DNA of 51,473 nucleotides, taken from NCBI GenBank assembly GCA_004292795.1, contig RDXI01000001.1, positions 1 through 51,473 on the forward strand, given 5' to 3'. A program made the translations under genes and the position numbers. How positions within the stretch are numbered: position 1 is the stretch's first letter; each line of letters begins with the position of its first letter. This document shows positions 35,129-42,445 of this stretch, one piece after another. Under the pieces are notes generated by a model. That model was not told the origin of the DNA. It ran no database searches and saw only the letters and a list, made by a program, of their open reading frames with translations. Source of the DNA: Bacteroidota bacterium (lineage in GTDB: Bacteria; Bacteroidota; Bacteroidia; Cytophagales; Microscillaceae).

Positions 35129-35650
35129 ATGACTACTACACTTGAAATAACAGCCCAAGAGCAGATTGTTGAACAAATCAACAAAGCCAAAAAGGAGTTT
35201 GTTACTGATGGCTACACTATGTCGATAGGCGAAATTATCAGTATGTATCGCGATGGCGAGCTTGTGCTACATACGGATTTAGATAAAAATTTTGAATGGA
35301 ATTTAACCAAACAAACAAGTTACATAGAGTCTATTTTTATAGGTTTTCCTTTGCCTGCCATACTCGTTTCTCAAGATGAGCAAGGACATTGGGAAGTTAT
35401 AGACGGTTATCAACGCCTTTCTACAATTTTTCAATTTGTGGGTAAACTCAAAAATGCAAAAGGTATTGAACAAGTAGCCACCGCATTGGAAGCCGCTACT
35501 TTTTTGCCAGCTTTGAAAGACATGAGTTGGGAAAAATTGCCTATTGAATTGCAATTACGTTTTAGGAGAACGCCATTAGACTTTAAAATAATACGTGTAT
35601 TTTCCAAGAGTATAGATAAACACGAGATTTTTAAACGTTTGAATGCGTAA
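35129..35650 (+). CDS. Truncated DUF262 (ParB-like) protein
   Basis: A 173-residue protein matching the N-terminal part of DUF262: MSIGEIISMYRDGEL, SYIESIFIGFPLPAILV and EVIDGYQRLST, which contains the DGxQR motif (Asp92-Arg96) of this ParB-like nuclease family. It stops right after IFKRLN, where full-length members continue with TGG and roughly 180-200 more residues. The usual FQR motif near the start is replaced by LHTDLDKNFEW. The protein is therefore a shortened or decaying DUF262. The downstream HEPN gene starts 3 bases after the stop. DUF262 proteins act in GmrSD-type restriction of modified DNA and in other defence systems. Confidence 0.8.
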   Translation: MTTTLEITAQEQIVEQINKAKKEFVTDGYTMSIGEIISMYRDGELVLHTDLDKNFEWNLTKQTSYIESIFIGFPLPAILVSQDEQGHWEVIDGYQRLSTIFQFVGKLKNAKGIEQVATALEAATFLPALKDMSWEKLPIELQLRFRRTPLDFKIIRVFSKSIDKHEIFKRLNA

Positions 35651-35653
35651 TAT

Positions 35654-36325
35654 ATGAATCAGCCTAAAACGTTATCATTGTTGTATGAATGCCTCGAAAA
35701 GGAATATGCATGGCGAATTACAGAACTATCAAATTTTAAAAGTACCGTTTTACTAACAAAGGGCAAGGCACAAGATGGGCTAATTCGGGCAGGCGTGGCA
35801 TTGTTGTATGCACATTGGGAGGGATTTATAAAAAAAGTGGCTGATTTGTACTATGAATTTGTGTCTTATCAAAACTGTACTATAGGCGAGTTGAATGATT
35901 GTTTTGTAAGTATGGCTCTTAGGGCAGAAATGGAAACATTGGAAACGACCAAAAAACTAACCAAACATACCGAAGCTATCAAGGCTTTTTTCAATAGAGA
36001 AACTCAACAGGCTTCGTTCTTGCCTACAAGCCCTATCAAAACAAGCAACCTAAGATATGATGTATTTGAAGATGTTTGCCTTTTGATTGGGATTGATATG
36101 TCGGTCTTTCACCAAAGATATAGAGATAGAGGCTATCGCCAAGATATTGAAAGAACTATCAATAATGATTTGGTGGACAAGCGAAACTTTATAGCGCATG
36201 GCGAATATTTGCCTATCAAAGAAAAAGACTACAAAGAACTATATGAAATTATAGTAAACGGTTTTTTGTATATTTTCAAAGAATTAGTAATGGATAACGC
36301 TCAAAATAAAACCTATTTGAGATAA
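35654..36325 (+). CDS. HEPN-like nuclease, MAE_28990/MAE_18760 family
   Basis: A 223-residue helical protein. ALLYAHWEGFIKKVADLYYEF and LVDKRNFIAHGE are the family's hallmarks. The second carries the HEPN catalytic RxxxxH motif (Arg177-Asn178...His182), so the RNase site is intact. HEPN proteins of this family are found beside DUF262 genes and are thought to cut RNA during phage or plasmid conflict. Here the partner is truncated. A 9-mer copy at 36019-36027 encodes L-P-T, so the gene has been tagged like its neighbours despite its AT-rich codon use. A palindrome identical to the one before the cassette follows. Confidence 0.85.
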   Translation: MNQPKTLSLLYECLEKEYAWRITELSNFKSTVLLTKGKAQDGLIRAGVALLYAHWEGFIKKVADLYYEFVSYQNCTIGELNDCFVSMALRAEMETLETTKKLTKHTEAIKAFFNRETQQASFLPTSPIKTSNLRYDVFEDVCLLIGIDMSVFHQRYRDRGYRQDIERTINNDLVDKRNFIAHGEYLPIKEKDYKELYEIIVNGFLYIFKELVMDNAQNKTYLR

Positions 36326-36369
36326 CCATATACAAGTATTTTGAAAGTATGCTTTTGGAATTTGTAAGA

Positions 36370-36406
36370 AAAAACCTTGCCTGCTGTGCAGTAGGCAAGG
36401 TTTTTT
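36370..36406. terminator. 37-base palindromic terminator, right copy
   Basis: Identical over 37 bases to 34994-35030. It lies between the HEPN gene and the convergent outer-membrane protein gene (ends 36411) and can serve both. Confidence 0.9.
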
Positions 36407-36410
36407 GTTG

Positions 36411-36938
36411 TTATAGTTTGATGGTTACACCAAACTTGCCAGAGCTGAATTTGTTGCCACCACCTGCTTCGAGGTTCAAGCCAAATTTTTCGCTAAAGAA
36501 GTAACGTCCTCCAATTTGCGCACCCAAGCCCAAGCCCGAATTGTTGCTGTATCCGTTGTTTAGTCCGTCTCTGTAGCTCCAAGACACATAACCAACGTTT
36601 AACCCTGCATACAAATTCCATTCCTTAGGTATGTTGAGGATTTTGTTGAGGTGATAGTTACCATTGAAAGAAAAGCCCCAAATGCTTGCATCACCCGAAT
36701 AGTAGTAGCCTTTCTTGCCACCCCATTTCCAATATTCTTTGTACTTTCGGTAAGAAACCTCACCGCCTAAAGTAATGTCGGGATGAACACCTACATCAAA
36801 TCCACCATACACGGGTACGCCCCAATTGGAGAAACCAACACCTAAGTTGATTTGAGCCTTGCCTTTGGCAACAGGAGCTTGTGCGAAAGATGCACACGCC
36901 AAGAGAACGAAAAAGGTAGAAAAAAGGATTTTTCTCAT
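36411..36938 (-). CDS. Outer-membrane beta-barrel protein
   Basis: A 175-residue protein with a signal peptide (1-19, ending SFAQ), then about eight amphipathic strands with alternating aromatic and glycine residues (INLGVGFSNWGVPVYGGFDV, FGLNLEAGGG) and a final strand ending in VTIKL. This fits small OmpA/OmpX-like porin-type barrels of Bacteroidota. The role is unknown. The convergent HEPN gene shares its terminator. Confidence 0.82.
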   Translation of the reverse strand: MRKILFSTFFVLLACASFAQAPVAKGKAQINLGVGFSNWGVPVYGGFDVGVHPDITLGGEVSYRKYKEYWKWGGKKGYYYSGDASIWGFSFNGNYHLNKILNIPKEWNLYAGLNVGYVSWSYRDGLNNGYSNNSGLGLGAQIGGRYFFSEKFGLNLEAGGGNKFSSGKFGVTIKL

Positions 36939-37117
36939 GATTGTTTTGCTTTAGAGTTTTGAAACTCTATAACGAAGCATAGAAGCAATTATTTTACTAA
37001 ACATATTTTTTTTCTTTTCTTGAAAAAAAAACGTGCTTTTTTTTGGATTGTTCAAAATGTGTGTTAAATTAGTGTTATGAAAAGGAAATGACCGAGTAAT
37101 ACAGGTAGGAAAGGCGT

Positions 37118-38011
37118 ATGAATGTAGCAGTAAGTGCATTTTTGAATTTTATTGAGTTTGAGCAACAACACAGTCCTCACACTTGCGAAGCCTACAAAAC
37201 TGACATGGAGCAGTTTGAAGATTTTTTAGTGGACTTTTGCCAATTTCCTCAAACTGAGCTTGCCTCCTACCACGAAATACGGGCTTGGATAGTGCATCTT
37301 GATACGCTGGGCATCGAGGCTCGCTCTATCAACCGCAAGATAGCAACCCTCAAATCCTTTTTTAAATTTTTGCTCAAACAAGGCTCTATAGCCACTAACC
37401 CCACGAAGCGCATCAAGCCACTGAAAACGCCCTATATCTCGCCTAACTTCATAGAGGAGGAGAAAATGTTGCGCCTTTTAGACCAATATCCCTTTGAAAA
37501 TACTTTTGAAGGCAAACGCGCCCAAATTATTTTGGAGATTTTGTACGGCACAGGTATTCGCTTGGCGGAATTGTTGGCTCTGCGTCATCAAGACATTGAT
37601 ACGTACAACGGGGCTATTCGCGTAACAGGCAAGGGCGACAAACAGCGCATTATTCCTATTATGCGTCCTTTGTTGGCTTTGATTGCAGAATACGAAGCCT
37701 TGAAGCAAGACCGATTTGGGGCTTGCCTACCCGCAGAGGCATTGCTCGTTACCAATGCAGGCAAGCCTGCCTATCCGCTCCTTGTCTATAACACAGTGCG
37801 ACAACATTTGGCTTGGGCAACTACACAAGACAAGCGAAGCCCGCACACGCTTAGGCATACTTTCGCTACGCATTTATTGAACAAAGGCGCGGACATCAAC
37901 GCTATCAAAGATTTGTTGGGGCATACTTCGCTACAGGCTACGCAAGTCTATGTGCATAACAGCTTAGACCGCCTTCGAGAGGTTTTCGAACAAGCGCACC
38001 CCAAAGCCTAA
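37118..38011 (+). CDS. xerC: Tyrosine recombinase XerC
   Basis: A 297-residue site-specific recombinase. An N-terminal SAM-like DNA-binding domain (about 1-85) precedes the catalytic domain with GTGIRLAELLAL (Arg), HTLRHTFATHLL (His and Arg), LLGHTSLQATQVYVH (His and nucleophile Tyr). XerC resolves chromosome dimers at dif with XerD. The hpf gene follows 51 bases downstream. That xerC-hpf order is conserved in Bacteroidota, which favours a housekeeping recombinase over a mobile integrase. No att sites or mobile genes are nearby. Confidence 0.9.
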   Translation: MNVAVSAFLNFIEFEQQHSPHTCEAYKTDMEQFEDFLVDFCQFPQTELASYHEIRAWIVHLDTLGIEARSINRKIATLKSFFKFLLKQGSIATNPTKRIKPLKTPYISPNFIEEEKMLRLLDQYPFENTFEGKRAQIILEILYGTGIRLAELLALRHQDIDTYNGAIRVTGKGDKQRIIPIMRPLLALIAEYEALKQDRFGACLPAEALLVTNAGKPAYPLLVYNTVRQHLAWATTQDKRSPHTLRHTFATHLLNKGADINAIKDLLGHTSLQATQVYVHNSLDRLREVFEQAHPKA

Positions 38012-38062
38012 ACGTAGTTGTTTTTTTGAACTAAATAATTTCACTTTTAAACCCATATTTGT

Positions 38063-38365
38063 ATGAAACTCGACATTCAATCTATCCATTTCGATGCTGA
38101 CCAAAAACTGCTGGATTTTATCCAAAAGAAGTGCGACAAACTCGAAACATTCTTTGACCGCATCACGCATGGAGAGGTTTTTTTACGCTTAGAGAAAGGC
38201 GACCACAGCCGAGAGAATAAAGTGGTAGAAATTCGTTTGCACATACCCGGCACTACCATTTTCGCCACAGAGCAAAACACTTCCTTCGAAGCGGCTACGG
38301 ACTTGGCAATGGAAGCCTTGCGCACACAACTTACCAGAGCCAAAGAAAAAATGAAAGACCATTAA
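38063..38365 (+). CDS. hpf: Short ribosome hibernation promoting factor
   Basis: A 100-residue HPF/RaiA-fold protein (MKLDIQSIHFDADQKLLDFI, VEIRLHIPGTTIFATEQNTS, FEAATDLAMEALRTQLTRAKEK). It lacks the C-terminal dimerisation domain of long HPF. Short HPF binds the 30S decoding region in stationary phase and, with partner factors, stores ribosomes as 100S dimers. It probably shares a transcript with xerC and is closed by a strong terminator. Confidence 0.95.
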   Translation: MKLDIQSIHFDADQKLLDFIQKKCDKLETFFDRITHGEVFLRLEKGDHSRENKVVEIRLHIPGTTIFATEQNTSFEAATDLAMEALRTQLTRAKEKMKDH

Positions 38366-38374
38366 CAGCCTTCC

Positions 38375-38408
38375 CCTTGAAAGTGCAAACTTTCAAGGTT
38401 TTTTTTGC
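38375..38408 (+). terminator. Intrinsic terminator after hpf
   Basis: A 10-base stem CCTTGAAAGT/ACTTTCAAGG with a GCAA loop and an 8-T run, 10 bases after hpf. Confidence 0.95.
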
Positions 38409-38430
38409 TATTTTTGTATGCTTTTTTACG

Positions 38431-38438
38431 TATATTTG
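38431..38438 (+). promoter_or_regulatory. -7 promoter element TATATTTG
   Basis: It fits TAnnTTTG and lies 23 bases before the aldehyde dehydrogenase ATG. Confidence 0.65.
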
Positions 38439-38461
38439 CGAGAAACTAACCCATATCTGCC

Positions 38462-39901
38462 ATGTCCACTACGCCCCTACATAATTCGCCCTTCGAAGAA
38501 ATAGAAGCCAACATCAAAACGGTTTTTGAAGCCCAACGCGCCCACACGCAAAAGCTCAAAAATACCACTGCTTCGGAGCGCATAGCCAAGCTGAAGGCTC
38601 TTAAAAAATTGATTATCGAGAACAGAGAAGGACTGCAACAAGCCATTCACCAAGATTTTCGTAAATCGCCCACAGATACAGACCTAACGGAAGTCTTGCC
38701 TATTTTGTCGGGTATTTCGCACATTATCAAGCATTTAAGCACGTGGATGAAGCCTAAGCGCGTGGCTACGCCTATTACGGTTTTGGGCAGTTCGAGCAAA
38801 ATCATCTATGAACCTAAGGGCGTGTGTTTGGTTATTTCGCCTTGGAATTATCCGTTTCAACTTACCTTCGACCCGCTTATTTATGCCATTGCTTCGGGCA
38901 ATGCGGTTATTTTAAAGCCTTCGGAGCTTACGCCTCACACGTCTTTCTTTATGGAGCAACTGATAGGCAAGTTGTTTCCTCCTGAAGAAGTAGCCTTGTT
39001 CGAAGGAGATGCTCATGTGGCACAGGCTTTGTTGAAATTGCCGTTTGACCATATTTTCTTTACGGGCAGTCCTATGTTAGGCAAGGTCGTAATGCGTGCC
39101 GCCGCCGAGCATCTTACCTCCGTTACGTTGGAATTGGGAGGCAAGTCGCCTGTGATTATTGACGAAACGGCAGACATCAAAGACGCGGTAGAAAAAATCA
39201 CGTGGGGCAAGTTTATCAACTGTGGGCAGACGTGCATCGCGCCTGACTATGTGCTGGTGCATAAAAACGTGCAGAAGGAATTTATGGAGGGTATGAAGGA
39301 ATGTATCGCCAAGTTTTATGGCGAGGACGTGAGTAAATCGGCTGACTTTGCGCGTATTGTAAACCAACGTCATTTCTTGCGTATCAAAGGCTTGATAACA
39401 CAAGCGGTAGAACAAGGCGCGAAAGTATTGGTAGGAGGCGAAATGCGCGAAAACGAAAATTACATCTCGCCTACTATCATGAGCCATGTGAACGACAGCA
39501 TGAGCGTGATGCAAGAAGAAATTTTTGGTCCCGTTTTGCCTGTTATTCCTATAGAAAATATGGTCGAAGCTACGCAATATGTAGCCTCGAAAGCGAAGCC
39601 TTTGGCTTTGTATTTCTTTGGAAAGAACGAGCAGAATATGAACTATGTACTGCAACACAGCACCGCAGGCGGGACGTGCATCAACGACACGCTCACGCAC
39701 ATTGGCAATACGGATTTACGTTTTGGCGGTGTGAACAATAGCGGTATAGGTAAGACGCATGGACATTATGGCTTCCTTGCCTTCTCTAACGAAAGAGCGG
39801 TTTTGCATCAACGCATAGGGCTAACAACTATCAAATTATTGTACCCGCCCTACACGAAGCAAAAAGACCAACTCCTGCAGATGTTCAAAAAATTTGTATA
39901 A
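38462..39901 (+). CDS. Aldehyde dehydrogenase, class 3-like
   Basis: A 479-residue NAD(P)-dependent enzyme oxidising aldehydes to acids. The catalytic Cys lies in NCGQTCIAPDY and the general base Glu in TLELGGKSPV. The cofactor-binding region includes VISPWNYPFQL and FFTGSPMLGK. The C-terminus (LLQMFKKFV preceded by YPPYTKQ) resembles the class 3/fatty aldehyde dehydrogenases, which act on medium and long-chain aldehydes. It is transcribed alone and followed by repeats and two hairpins. Confidence 0.93.
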   Translation: MSTTPLHNSPFEEIEANIKTVFEAQRAHTQKLKNTTASERIAKLKALKKLIIENREGLQQAIHQDFRKSPTDTDLTEVLPILSGISHIIKHLSTWMKPKRVATPITVLGSSSKIIYEPKGVCLVISPWNYPFQLTFDPLIYAIASGNAVILKPSELTPHTSFFMEQLIGKLFPPEEVALFEGDAHVAQALLKLPFDHIFFTGSPMLGKVVMRAAAEHLTSVTLELGGKSPVIIDETADIKDAVEKITWGKFINCGQTCIAPDYVLVHKNVQKEFMEGMKECIAKFYGEDVSKSADFARIVNQRHFLRIKGLITQAVEQGAKVLVGGEMRENENYISPTIMSHVNDSMSVMQEEIFGPVLPVIPIENMVEATQYVASKAKPLALYFFGKNEQNMNYVLQHSTAGGTCINDTLTHIGNTDLRFGGVNNSGIGKTHGHYGFLAFSNERAVLHQRIGLTTIKLLYPPYTKQKDQLLQMFKKFV

Positions 39902-39940
39902 AACAAGCCTTTATTGGTATTTGCTTTTAAGGCTAATACT

Positions 39941-40033
39941 GTAGCGCACCCTTTCTAGGGTGCGGGGTGTCGATTGTTATGGACACACCCTAGAAAGGGT
40001 GTGCTACAAGGGCGTAAGTTAAGAATTATTTTA
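39941..40033. repeat. Nested palindrome element and shared end
   Basis: A 24-base inverted repeat (39941-39964 and 39984-40007, 22 of 24 pairing), each arm itself containing the palindrome CACCCT-TTCT-AGGGTG. It is followed by 18 bases (40016-40033) found inverted at 28577-28594. The shorter terminator at 44790 has a similar CACACCC core. It looks like a dispersed non-autonomous repeat. Confidence 0.7.
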
Positions 40034-40051
40034 CCAAAACATCAATAAAAC

Positions 40052-40080
40052 AAAACACACGCCGTTTGGCGTGTGTTTTT
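40052..40080 (+). terminator. Terminator hairpin
   Basis: A 12-base stem AAAACACACGCC and complement with a GTTT loop, ending in a T run. It lies between the convergent aldehyde dehydrogenase and RluA genes. Confidence 0.8.
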
Positions 40081-40082
40081 GG

Positions 40083-40107
40083 GTAGGCAAGTTTATAACT
40101 TGCCTAC
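40083..40107. terminator. Inverted 9-mer pair overlapping a stop codon
   Basis: GTAGGCAAG (40083-40091), 7 bases, CTTGCCTAC (40099-40107), then a T-rich run. The TAG stop of the minus-strand RluA-type gene (40104-40106) lies in the right arm. Confidence 0.7.
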
Positions 40108-40823
40108 ATATTTTTTTCCAACTGTGCTATCAAAGCCTTGATGTCTTTGGGATAGGGTGCAGTGAAGGTATGCCATTCGTCATTCAAGAAATGAAAGCCC
40201 AATTCGTAGGCGTGCAGGGCGAAGCGCGAAATAAGTGGCTGTTCGTCTGTGTCTTTTTTGAGGTTGAATTTCTTTTTCAAATCCGACAAATAAATAGGCG
40301 TTCCGCCATAGCGCATATCATGCACTATAGAGGCTTTGAGCGTGGCAAGGTGTATGCGTATTTGGTGCATACGTCCTGTGAGGGGCTTACATTCGAGCAA
40401 TGTGTGCCTTCTGTAGGGCTTGAGGGTATTGAAGTACGTTTGGGCAGGCTTGCCTACCTGATTGTCAATGATAACATAGCCCGCATTTTGGGGCAAAATG
40501 CCCTTATCCACCAATACATCTTTGAAGTCGTGCAATCCATCTACCACTGCATGATACAATTTCAACACTTTTCTTTTCTCGAATTGTATAGCCAAATGTC
40601 TGTAGGCTTCGGGGTTCTTGGCGATAGCCAACGCGCCTGATGTTTCGCGGTCAAGGCGGTGTGCTACTTGCGCATCAGGGCAATATTCGCGCACCATATC
40701 AATAATATTTTGCTTTCCTTCGTCTTTGCGGTCGTGTAGGGTAGAAACATGAGGCGGTTTATTGATAACGATATAGTCTTCGTTCTCGAACAGAATCAGG
40801 TCAGAAAAAGTAATTTTTTTCAT
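40104..40823 (-). CDS. RluA-family pseudouridine synthase
   Basis: A 239-residue enzyme converting uridine to pseudouridine in rRNA or tRNA. HRLDRETSG (about 57-65) contains the catalytic Asp, with YVVINKPP-like YIVINKPPHVS before it and TGRMHQIRIHLA after it. The N-terminal S4 RNA-binding domain of RluC/RluD is absent, as in RluA. The specific target cannot be told from sequence. The start is next to a bidirectional promoter shared with gldH. Confidence 0.92.
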   Translation of the reverse strand: MKKITFSDLILFENEDYIVINKPPHVSTLHDRKDEGKQNIIDMVREYCPDAQVAHRLDRETSGALAIAKNPEAYRHLAIQFEKRKVLKLYHAVVDGLHDFKDVLVDKGILPQNAGYVIIDNQVGKPAQTYFNTLKPYRRHTLLECKPLTGRMHQIRIHLATLKASIVHDMRYGGTPIYLSDLKKKFNLKKDTDEQPLISRFALHAYELGFHFLNDEWHTFTAPYPKDIKALIAQLEKNM

Positions 40824-40842
40824 AGAGAATAATAAATAAAGT

Positions 40843-40880
40843 GCAAAGATAGCTTTTTCGAATGAAAAAGCTATCTTTGC
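40843..40880. promoter_or_regulatory. Perfect inverted repeat holding two divergent -7 elements
   Basis: A 17-base perfect inverted repeat with a GAAT spacer. Each arm contains TATCTTTG (TAnnTTTG): 40872-40879 on the plus strand, towards gldH (ATG 40884), and 40844-40851 on the minus strand, towards the RluA-type gene (ATG 40823). The gldH transcript would start at or close to its ATG, so it may be leaderless. Confidence 0.7.
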
Positions 40881-40883
40881 CCC

Positions 40884-41357
40884 ATGTTAAACAGAACGCT
40901 CTCGCTTTTTTTGCTTGCCTGCTTATTCGTGCAATGTGGAAGTTTGCCACATTACGAAAAAAACTTTGACTTGCCTAACGGGAATTGGACTATCAAGAAC
41001 GAATTGAAGTTCAAAATTCCTATAACAGACGCTTCACAACGCTACAACATAGCCTACAATTTGCGCAACACGCTCAAATATCCCTACTCCAATTTGTATG
41101 TTACGTACTACTTGGAGGACAGCAAAGGCAAGCTTATTTCGACAGAATTACAAAATATATCGCTCTTTGATGCCAAACGAGGCAAGCCTTTCGGAAGCGG
41201 TTTGGGCGACACTTTCACGCATCAGTTGCCTATTCCCTCTTTCCAAAAATACAAATTTCCGAAAGCGGATACTTATACCTTTCGCATAGTGCAATATATG
41301 CGACAAGACCCGCTACCGGGCATTTTGACAATGGGCATCAGGGTAGAAACAGAGTAA
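40884..41357 (+). CDS. gldH: Gliding motility lipoprotein GldH
   Basis: A 157-residue lipoprotein (signal about 1-17, lipid Cys18 in FVQCGS) of the GldH family. Conserved features are YNLRNTLKYPYSNLYVTYYL, GSGLGDTFTHQLP, YKFPKADTYTFRI and a final MRQDPLPGILTMGIRVE. GldH is required for gliding in Flavobacterium and is linked to function of the gliding and type IX secretion machinery. The window also encodes a T9SS cargo (23041-26226). It overlaps none but lies 1 base from the downstream membrane protein gene, so the two are probably co-transcribed. Confidence 0.9.
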   Translation: MLNRTLSLFLLACLFVQCGSLPHYEKNFDLPNGNWTIKNELKFKIPITDASQRYNIAYNLRNTLKYPYSNLYVTYYLEDSKGKLISTELQNISLFDAKRGKPFGSGLGDTFTHQLPIPSFQKYKFPKADTYTFRIVQYMRQDPLPGILTMGIRVETE

Positions 41358-41358
41358 T

Positions 41359-42357
41359 ATGTTTACGGATTATTGGGTTATCGCGCAACTTTGGGCGCAG
41401 GGTTGCGCATTGGTCTTGCTGTTGTATGCAAGCTTTTTTGCAGTGCGTAGCCTTCGCTTTTGGGTAGGCGAGAGTGACTCTGCCTTACAAACCAACCTCG
41501 AAAGGCAAAACTACCTTATGAGTGCCATTATGCAAGTGGGGTTGTGGTTTCAAGCCTTGTCGTTGCTTATGTTCTTGCATACCGTAAACGAACACTTGCC
41601 TCCCCTCATCAAAGGGGCTATGTGTGCTACAGGCACGTTGGGCATCAATGCTTGGGGCTATCCTTTGTTGGGTTTGAAAAGTTTGGCTATTTTGGTTTAT
41701 GCTATTTACTTGTTTATCAATTACTTAGACAATCAAGAACCCGCCTATCCGCTCACGCCTCACAAATATTGGTGGCTCTTTCCTGCCTTGCTGTTGGCGG
41801 TGTTAGATTTGTATGTGTTGGTGCAGTATTTTGCAGACATAAAGCCCGATTTGATAGCTACTTGTTGCAGTGTAGATTTTAGTGCTATGAATAGGACTCC
41901 CTATAGCATTGGGCAAGAAATTTTCTACAGGCAAGTTGCGTGGTGGGTTTGGACATTGAGTGCTTGCCTACTGTTCGCGGGTTGGGTAGGCAAGGTTTGG
42001 AAACGGCATCTTTGGCTTGCCTGCTTCGGGGCGTTGCTTGGCGTGGCGTATGTGGCGAGTGCTATTTATGTGTTGAAGTACCATTTTGTAAAGTACATCT
42101 ACGGCTTGCCTTCCCACCTTTGCCTATTCGATATTTTTTGGGCGAAATATTATGCCATAGGCTATATTTTGTTTGGTGCATATTACACCCTTTTGTTGAG
42201 CTTGTTGGGCTATATCGTGCTACTTTCTCAACAAAAAAAACTTACACATTACCCCGTTTTTTTGGAAAAACGTTTGCGAAATATGCTCTTTTGGGGCTTA
42301 TTGATAAGTTTTGCCACGCCTATTTTGTATGAATGGTGGAGTGGCTACGATTTTTAG
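41359..42357 (+). CDS. Polytopic membrane protein with conserved-looking cysteines
   Basis: A 332-residue protein with about eight membrane helices. Loops or helix ends hold AMCATGTLGINAWG (about 94-107) and IATCCSVDF (about 172-180), which look like paired metal- or thiol-binding sites, and aromatic clusters (WWVWTL, HKYWWLFPAL). I do not recognise the family. It starts 1 base after the gldH stop codon, which suggests co-expression with gldH, but gldH has different partners in other genomes, so a gliding role is unproven. Two exact 9-mers at 41963 and 41986 encode C-L and V-G-K. Confidence 0.75.
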   Translation: MFTDYWVIAQLWAQGCALVLLLYASFFAVRSLRFWVGESDSALQTNLERQNYLMSAIMQVGLWFQALSLLMFLHTVNEHLPPLIKGAMCATGTLGINAWGYPLLGLKSLAILVYAIYLFINYLDNQEPAYPLTPHKYWWLFPALLLAVLDLYVLVQYFADIKPDLIATCCSVDFSAMNRTPYSIGQEIFYRQVAWWVWTLSACLLFAGWVGKVWKRHLWLACFGALLGVAYVASAIYVLKYHFVKYIYGLPSHLCLFDIFWAKYYAIGYILFGAYYTLLLSLLGYIVLLSQQKKLTHYPVFLEKRLRNMLFWGLLISFATPILYEWWSGYDF

Positions 42358-42414
42358 TCTATAAAAATGAACAAAAAAAATAGTTTGGAATAATGATTGC
42401 TTAATTAAAAGACG

Positions 42415-42422
42415 TAATTTTG
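42415..42422 (+). promoter_or_regulatory. -7 promoter element TAATTTTG
   Basis: It fits TAnnTTTG and lies 24 bases before the ATG of the DUF3298-like gene. Confidence 0.55.
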
Positions 42423-42445
42423 CACCCAATATTACACCACCCCCA

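Noticed and set aside
37118-38011. Tyrosine recombinase as integrase of a mobile island
   Set aside because: Its length, motifs and position before hpf fit housekeeping XerC, and there are no att repeats or mobile genes beside it.
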